Below are positions 61,019 through 64,000 of a stretch of DNA of 64,000 bases, piece after piece. Each line of letters starts with the position of its first letter. Position 1 is the stretch's first letter. Position numbers and translations under genes: made by a program. The DNA is from a virus. The stretch is taken from the IMG/VR virus record IMGVR_UViG_3300030202_003189, positions 146,739 to 210,738 of that record; one strand, 5' to 3'. Below the pieces are notes generated by a model. It did not search any database and had not been told where the DNA came from. It was given only the letters and a program-made list of their open reading frames with translations.

Positions 61019-61240
61019 ATGAGAATAATGAGAGTAGTTGAACTACAGTTGTTAACAGATAAAGAAAAGATTGAATATATGTTAGAGGAAACTCTAAATA
61101 ATAAGAATTTAGATGTTGATGATAAAATAAATAAAGTTATGGGATTAATAAAAGAACAGACTCAGAATATTAACTCTCTACAACTATGGGCCTCATATAT
61201 GACTGGGGTTACAAATAAAAATGAACAAAAAGAAGAATAA
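61019..61240 (+). CDS. Small acidic helical protein
   Basis: A 73-residue protein with charged amphipathic helices (TDKEKIEYMLEETLNN, then KVMGLIKEQTQNINSL). No Cys and no membrane segment; family unknown. Two bases separate its stop from the Hc1-like gene. Confidence 0.6.
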   Translation: MRIMRVVELQLLTDKEKIEYMLEETLNNKNLDVDDKINKVMGLIKEQTQNINSLQLWASYMTGVTNKNEQKEE

Positions 61241-61242
61241 TT

Positions 61243-61422
61243 ATGAATACTTATTTCGAACTAAAAAAATTAGTGGACAGCTTAGAAGATGATGCCACTA
61301 AAGTTTACACAAAAAATAATAAAGCCGCAGCTGTTAGAGTAAGAAAAACTCTACAAGAAGTTAAGAATCTATCACAAACATTAAGAATAGAAATAAATGA
61401 AGTTAGGAAACAATGGGACTAA
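61243..61422 (+). CDS. Histone H1-like (Hc1 family) DNA-binding protein
   Basis: A 59-residue protein. The pattern FELKKLVDSLEDDATKVYTK followed by NKAAAVRVRKTLQEV and KNLSQTLRIEINEVRK is the one seen in short Bacteroidetes Hc1 proteins (FxxLKxLVxSxExDAxKFYxK, then NKAAGTRxRKxxQExKxLAQxxRxEV). In bacteria these bind DNA and compact chromatin. It may help organise phage or host DNA early in infection (inference). Two bases follow the previous stop, and its end overlaps the next start by ten bases. Confidence 0.8.
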   Translation: MNTYFELKKLVDSLEDDATKVYTKNNKAAAVRVRKTLQEVKNLSQTLRIEINEVRKQWD

Positions 61423-61619
61423 TACTAATAAATAAAATATTATGGATACTACTCTACCTATCGATTCTAAATATAGGTAAGGAGATAGGAATGTTTTTAT
61501 GGAATATATTCGGTAAAGAGGATCCAACGCCACTAGAAATGAGTAGTAGAAATATTTTATTATTAGGGTTATCGACATCATACGTTTTATTATCAATATT
61601 TAATGGAATTCAACTATGA
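61413..61619 (+). CDS. Two-helix small membrane protein
   Basis: A 68-residue protein with hydrophobic segments at about 5-27 and 44-64, joined by a short polar loop (GKEDPTPLEMSS). The size and topology fit a holin or an early membrane effector, but neither can be told from sequence. It overlaps both neighbours by 4-10 bases. Confidence 0.62.
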   Translation: MGLILINKILWILLYLSILNIGKEIGMFLWNIFGKEDPTPLEMSSRNILLLGLSTSYVLLSIFNGIQL

Positions 61620-62026
61620 CAGTTAATGATAAAATAAAACCATTACTTCCTTATCTTAAGGAAATAAAGTTTAGCGACAAACATGTGGTTGTAGGAGGAA
61701 CATTATACCCAAAGTGGATAGTAGAAGAAAAGAATGGACCAATTAAGACAGTAAGGACAGGAGAAGATGAGTCAGGTAAGGTAATATATCATTTTTATGG
61801 GTTAACCAAACAAATAGATATAGATGGGATACTAGATTACTTTTCAGTAATTATAAACGAAAATCTAGATAGAGAAAGAAAACAAGATCTATTCAAGAAG
61901 AAAGTTGAAGAACTAAAAGGGATATTCAAAGGAAGTACACTTACCGATCTTGAAAACCTATCGATGGCCATAACCGAAGATGAAACGGAAGCAAGACCAG
62001 GATATACACAATTAGACGATGAATAG
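61616..62026 (+). CDS. Hypothetical protein, small-gene cluster
   Basis: A 136-residue alpha/beta protein (LPYLKEIKFSDKHVVVGGTL near the start, then an acidic helical C-terminus). Family unknown. ATGA overlap with the membrane protein upstream and an eight-base overlap downstream show tight translational coupling in this cluster. Confidence 0.62.
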   Translation: MTVNDKIKPLLPYLKEIKFSDKHVVVGGTLYPKWIVEEKNGPIKTVRTGEDESGKVIYHFYGLTKQIDIDGILDYFSVIINENLDRERKQDLFKKKVEELKGIFKGSTLTDLENLSMAITEDETEARPGYTQLDDE

Positions 62027-62348
62027 TTTAATTTACATATTATTGGCTTATGGTCTAACAAACATTATCGTATATGGGAGCATATTCGAAAAACCAAGAA
62101 CCTGGTTAAAAAAGAAGTCCCAATGGATAGATGATTTACTATCATGTATGATGTGTTCTTCTTTTTGGGTTGGAGCAATTTTAGGATGGTTTGTTAAAAA
62201 CCCAGTAGATAAACTTATTAATTTTGAAAATGAATTATGGTTTATACCATTAACCGCTTTACTCTATGGAGTTTTTACTTCAGGATGTGTCTGGTTAATT
62301 CACACAATACAAGAATATTTCGAAAGATCTAACCCTAGTAACAATTAG
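62019..62348 (+). CDS. DUF1360-like membrane protein
   Basis: A 109-residue membrane protein with segments at about 3-21, 45-60 and 75-97. YGLTNIIVYGSIFEKPR and LLSCMMCSSFWVGAILGW match the DUF1360 pattern (a first helix ending in a kinked region, then C-x-x-C-x-x-F-W-V-G). Function unknown; the Cys pair may bind metal or be redox active. A strong terminator follows. Confidence 0.7.
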   Translation: MNSLIYILLAYGLTNIIVYGSIFEKPRTWLKKKSQWIDDLLSCMMCSSFWVGAILGWFVKNPVDKLINFENELWFIPLTALLYGVFTSGCVWLIHTIQEYFERSNPSNN

Positions 62349-62374
62349 GATAATTTATTTAATAATATTATATT

Positions 62375-62412
62375 AAATGAGAGATATATTATTTATTCTC
62401 TCATTTTTTTTT
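62375..62412 (+). terminator. Rho-independent terminator
   Basis: A 10-bp stem (AAATGAGAGA at 62375-62384, TCTCTCATTT at 62397-62406) with a 12-base AT-rich loop, followed by six more T to 62412. It ends the operon of small genes before 62427. Confidence 0.85.
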
Positions 62413-62426
62413 AGTAATTATAACAT

Positions 62427-62654
62427 ATGGATCTAGATAGACAAATTATACAATTAAAAAACGATAAGAGACGAATCGATAAGAATATTGCCACACATAA
62501 AAAAAAGTTTATAGATGAGATTAAACAAGGTTTAGGTGAGGAGATAAAGAAAAATATTGTTAAAGAAGAAATAAAAAAAGTAAAAGAAGAACCACAAAAT
62601 AAGGGACTCTTTAGAAAAATGAAAGAATGGATATTGAATCTATCAAAAAAATAG
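62427..62654 (+). CDS. Small Lys/Glu-rich coiled-coil protein
   Basis: A 75-residue protein, nearly all charged helix (QLKNDKRRIDKNIATHKKKF, then EEIKKVKEEP), with a short amphipathic C-terminal helix. No family recognised. It overlaps the next gene by 28 bases. Confidence 0.58.
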   Translation: MDLDRQIIQLKNDKRRIDKNIATHKKKFIDEIKQGLGEEIKKNIVKEEIKKVKEEPQNKGLFRKMKEWILNLSKK

Positions 62655-62842
62655 TAGATTTCTTTGACAAAGAGGTCAGGGAAAAGGAGATAAATCTAAT
62701 CATCTCTTTACCTGCATTAGTGCATCGAAACCTACAAAAACAGATTTGGGAGATAGGAAATAAAGAACAACCACTAGAGTACTCAGACGAGTTTAATCTT
62801 AATATAGAGAAGATCACGTTTACTTTCATCATTAAAAAATAA
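62627..62842 (+). CDS. Small hypothetical protein
   Basis: A 71-residue protein with a helical start (IKKIVDFFDKEVREKEIN) and a beta-like C-terminal end (FNLNIEKITFTFIIKK). Its start lies inside the previous gene in another frame. Unknown function; small size and clustering with similar genes suggest an early effector. Confidence 0.55.
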   Translation: MDIESIKKIVDFFDKEVREKEINLIISLPALVHRNLQKQIWEIGNKEQPLEYSDEFNLNIEKITFTFIIKK

Positions 62843-62849
62843 ATCACAT

Positions 62850-63056
62850 ATGTTTACGTATAAGGTTAGTAAATCTCATTTAATAGAAGGTATAAAGGTC
62901 AAGGTGAAAGGTGAGAAAAATAATGTGTCACATGAGTTTATTACTAGGATAGGATATAGAGAATTAGAGAAAACAAATTACGAAGATATAGTAGACTCTT
63001 TAGTAGAGGCGTTAGAAAAAAAGATTGACTTATTAATTATGAATAATATATATTAA
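62850..63056 (+). CDS. Small hypothetical protein
   Basis: A 68-residue protein, mixed strands then a helix (DSLVEALEKKIDLLIM). Seven bases follow the previous stop and three precede the next ATG. No family recognised. Confidence 0.55.
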   Translation: MFTYKVSKSHLIEGIKVKVKGEKNNVSHEFITRIGYRELEKTNYEDIVDSLVEALEKKIDLLIMNNIY

Positions 63057-63059
63057 TAT

Positions 63060-63371
63060 ATGACAATACAAGAATATCTTATTAAAATGGAGGAACAACT
63101 TGAGAATAGCTTAAGTGATAATCTTAGAAAGTACATACCCACAATTTTAGAAAAGATAGAAGATATTGCTCTTAAACAATTTATAAAAGAAGGGGATCCC
63201 GTCCTTGACCTACAACAATTCAAAAGAATATTCGATAAGATAATGACAGAATCTCTAAATAAAGAATTAGAAAAAAATAAAAGAATAGTAATAAGTGAAG
63301 GGATATTTCAAACAGTTATAGTTAAACGCGATACTGATGATATTATGACTTTTAGTTACTGTCTTAATTAA
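63060..63371 (+). CDS. Hypothetical helical protein
   Basis: A 103-residue protein, mostly helix (YLIKMEEQLENSLSDNLRKY) with a C-terminal strand pair (IFQTVIVKRDTDDIMTFSY). Function unknown. Its stop overlaps the end of the convergent reverse-strand gene through a shared TTAA. Confidence 0.6.
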   Translation: MTIQEYLIKMEEQLENSLSDNLRKYIPTILEKIEDIALKQFIKEGDPVLDLQQFKRIFDKIMTESLNKELEKNKRIVISEGIFQTVIVKRDTDDIMTFSYCLN

Positions 63372-64000
63372 CGTGTCATACCACGCCATAGATATTCTCT
63401 ATCTATTTTTAACACATTAGAAAGTTTACTGTATAATCCACTTCTTTTATCTTTGGGTACCTCTCCTGAGAATAGAATATTAATTTTTTTCTTCCTTAAA
63501 TAAAGATCCTTTATTTTTTCATATAACCTTATAGAATCAGATTTATTTTTAGTGACCAAGAGTTTAATGTCGCCCTCTACCTCTAGACAGATTTTATTTT
63601 GGAAACGATACATATGTCCAGTACTTTTGACAGACTTATTTAATAAAGGAGTAAAAACTTTGGATATCACATCAAGTAGCGTCAACCTAGACTCAATACC
63701 ATGTACCTTAAAAGTTTCTTCATAGTAAAATGGTTTATGTTTGATTAACACCCATTCATCATTATTAAAACTAGGTTCCTTTGTTCGTCCAACAAAGTCT
63801 CGGATAACAATACTTTTTTCTAATTCAGATGTACGACGTTTTAATAATAGAATCTCAAAGTTGACACTAAGAGGGTTTTTATTGTTGATGTACTTTACTG
63901 GAAATAGTACTCTATTATTCCTAACCAAAGTATTAAAACGTTGAGTTGCATTCTTTTTTACATTTGTTTCAAAAACAAGCTTTTTTTTCTTACGATTTTT
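63368..64000 (-). CDS. Reverse-strand gene, 5' end beyond the window
   Basis: The only minus-strand gene. The reading frame ends with a TAA at 63368-63370 and is open to the window edge (at least 211 residues), so the true start lies beyond base 64000; the TTG at 63926 need not be used. The product is basic (KKKKLVFETNVKKNATQRFN near the open end) with alternating strands, and ends LSNVLKIDREYLWRGMTR. No family recognised. It converges on the small-gene cluster, marking a change of transcription direction. Confidence 0.7.
   Translation of the reverse strand, partial: KNRKKKKLVFETNVKKNATQRFNTLVRNNRVLFPVKYINNKNPLSVNFEILLLKRRTSELEKSIVIRDFVGRTKEPSFNNDEWVLIKHKPFYYEETFKVHGIESRLTLLDVISKVFTPLLNKSVKSTGHMYRFQNKICLEVEGDIKLLVTKNKSDSIRLYEKIKDLYLRKKKINILFSGEVPKDKRSGLYSKLSNVLKIDREYLWRGMTR

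Noticed and set aside
1-64000. tRNA genes, CRISPR arrays, insertion sequences or integrase/attachment sites
   Set aside because: I found no cloverleaf-like sequence, no short direct repeats with regular spacers, no transposase and no integrase on either strand. A tRNAscan run could still reveal a divergent tRNA.

Overview
The window looks like about 64 kb of a T4-like myovirus (straboviral gene plan) infecting a marine or flavobacterial Bacteroidetes host. The phage identity rests on recognisable T4 core genes: gp32 ssDNA-binding protein, UvsX, RNase H, gp41 helicase, gp61 primase, gp46/gp47 recombination nuclease, and gp25 and gp6 baseplate wedge. The host assignment is inference. It rests on A-rich leaders without Shine-Dalgarno sequences, a sigma factor of Bacteroidetes RpoD type, promoter-like TTG/TAnnTTTG elements, flavobacterial signal peptides, C-terminal T9SS-type sorting domains, a histone-H1-like Hc1 protein and GCTDPxA...DDGSC repeats. 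The DNA is AT-rich and nearly every gene is on the + strand, tightly packed, often with overlapping stop and start codons. The only reverse-strand gene runs off the right edge.

Layout. 1-470: end of an upstream gene, a small tail-anchored protein and a terminator. 553-7612: replication and nucleotide metabolism (gp32, uvsX, rnh, a duplicated-module protein, gp41, a cobalamin-dependent ribonucleotide reductase, two small Cys-rich proteins). 7659-41843: one long virion block. It opens with gp25 and gp6, continues with very large, partly Cys-rich baseplate or fibre proteins carrying GCTDP repeats, and ends with a set of paralogous structural proteins that share N- or C-terminal modules. 41862-47822: DNA repair, recombination and priming (RuvC-like nuclease, primase, PD-(D/E)XK nuclease, gp47, a coiled-coil protein, gp46). 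47859-50080: a hypothetical protein, a beta-class DNA methyltransferase and an RpoD-like sigma factor. 50106-55788: envelope-directed genes (a four-helix membrane protein, an amidase-like protein, an acidic protein, a basic membrane-anchored protein, then four consecutive genes with signal peptides, two of which end in T9SS type-A-like sorting domains). 55831-60446: probable virion or capsid-associated proteins, including a 1065-residue protein with an LDL-receptor-A-like module and six GCTDP repeats. 60489-63371: a run of small early-type genes including an Hc1 homologue, closed by a convergent reverse-strand gene.

How the parts fit together. gp32, UvsX, gp41, gp61, RNase H, gp46/47 and the RuvC-like enzyme would form a T4-type recombination-dependent replisome, fed by the class II reductase. 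The sigma factor sits next to the gp46/47 cluster, where a T4-like phage might be expected to carry late sigma gp55. It could direct host RNA polymerase to the recurrent TATTTAT-type elements found in front of virion genes, while TTG/TAnnTTTG elements in front of replication and early genes look like host-sigma promoters. The most unusual part is 52823-55788, where the phage appears to encode its own exported proteins, two of them apparently addressed to the host type IX secretion system.
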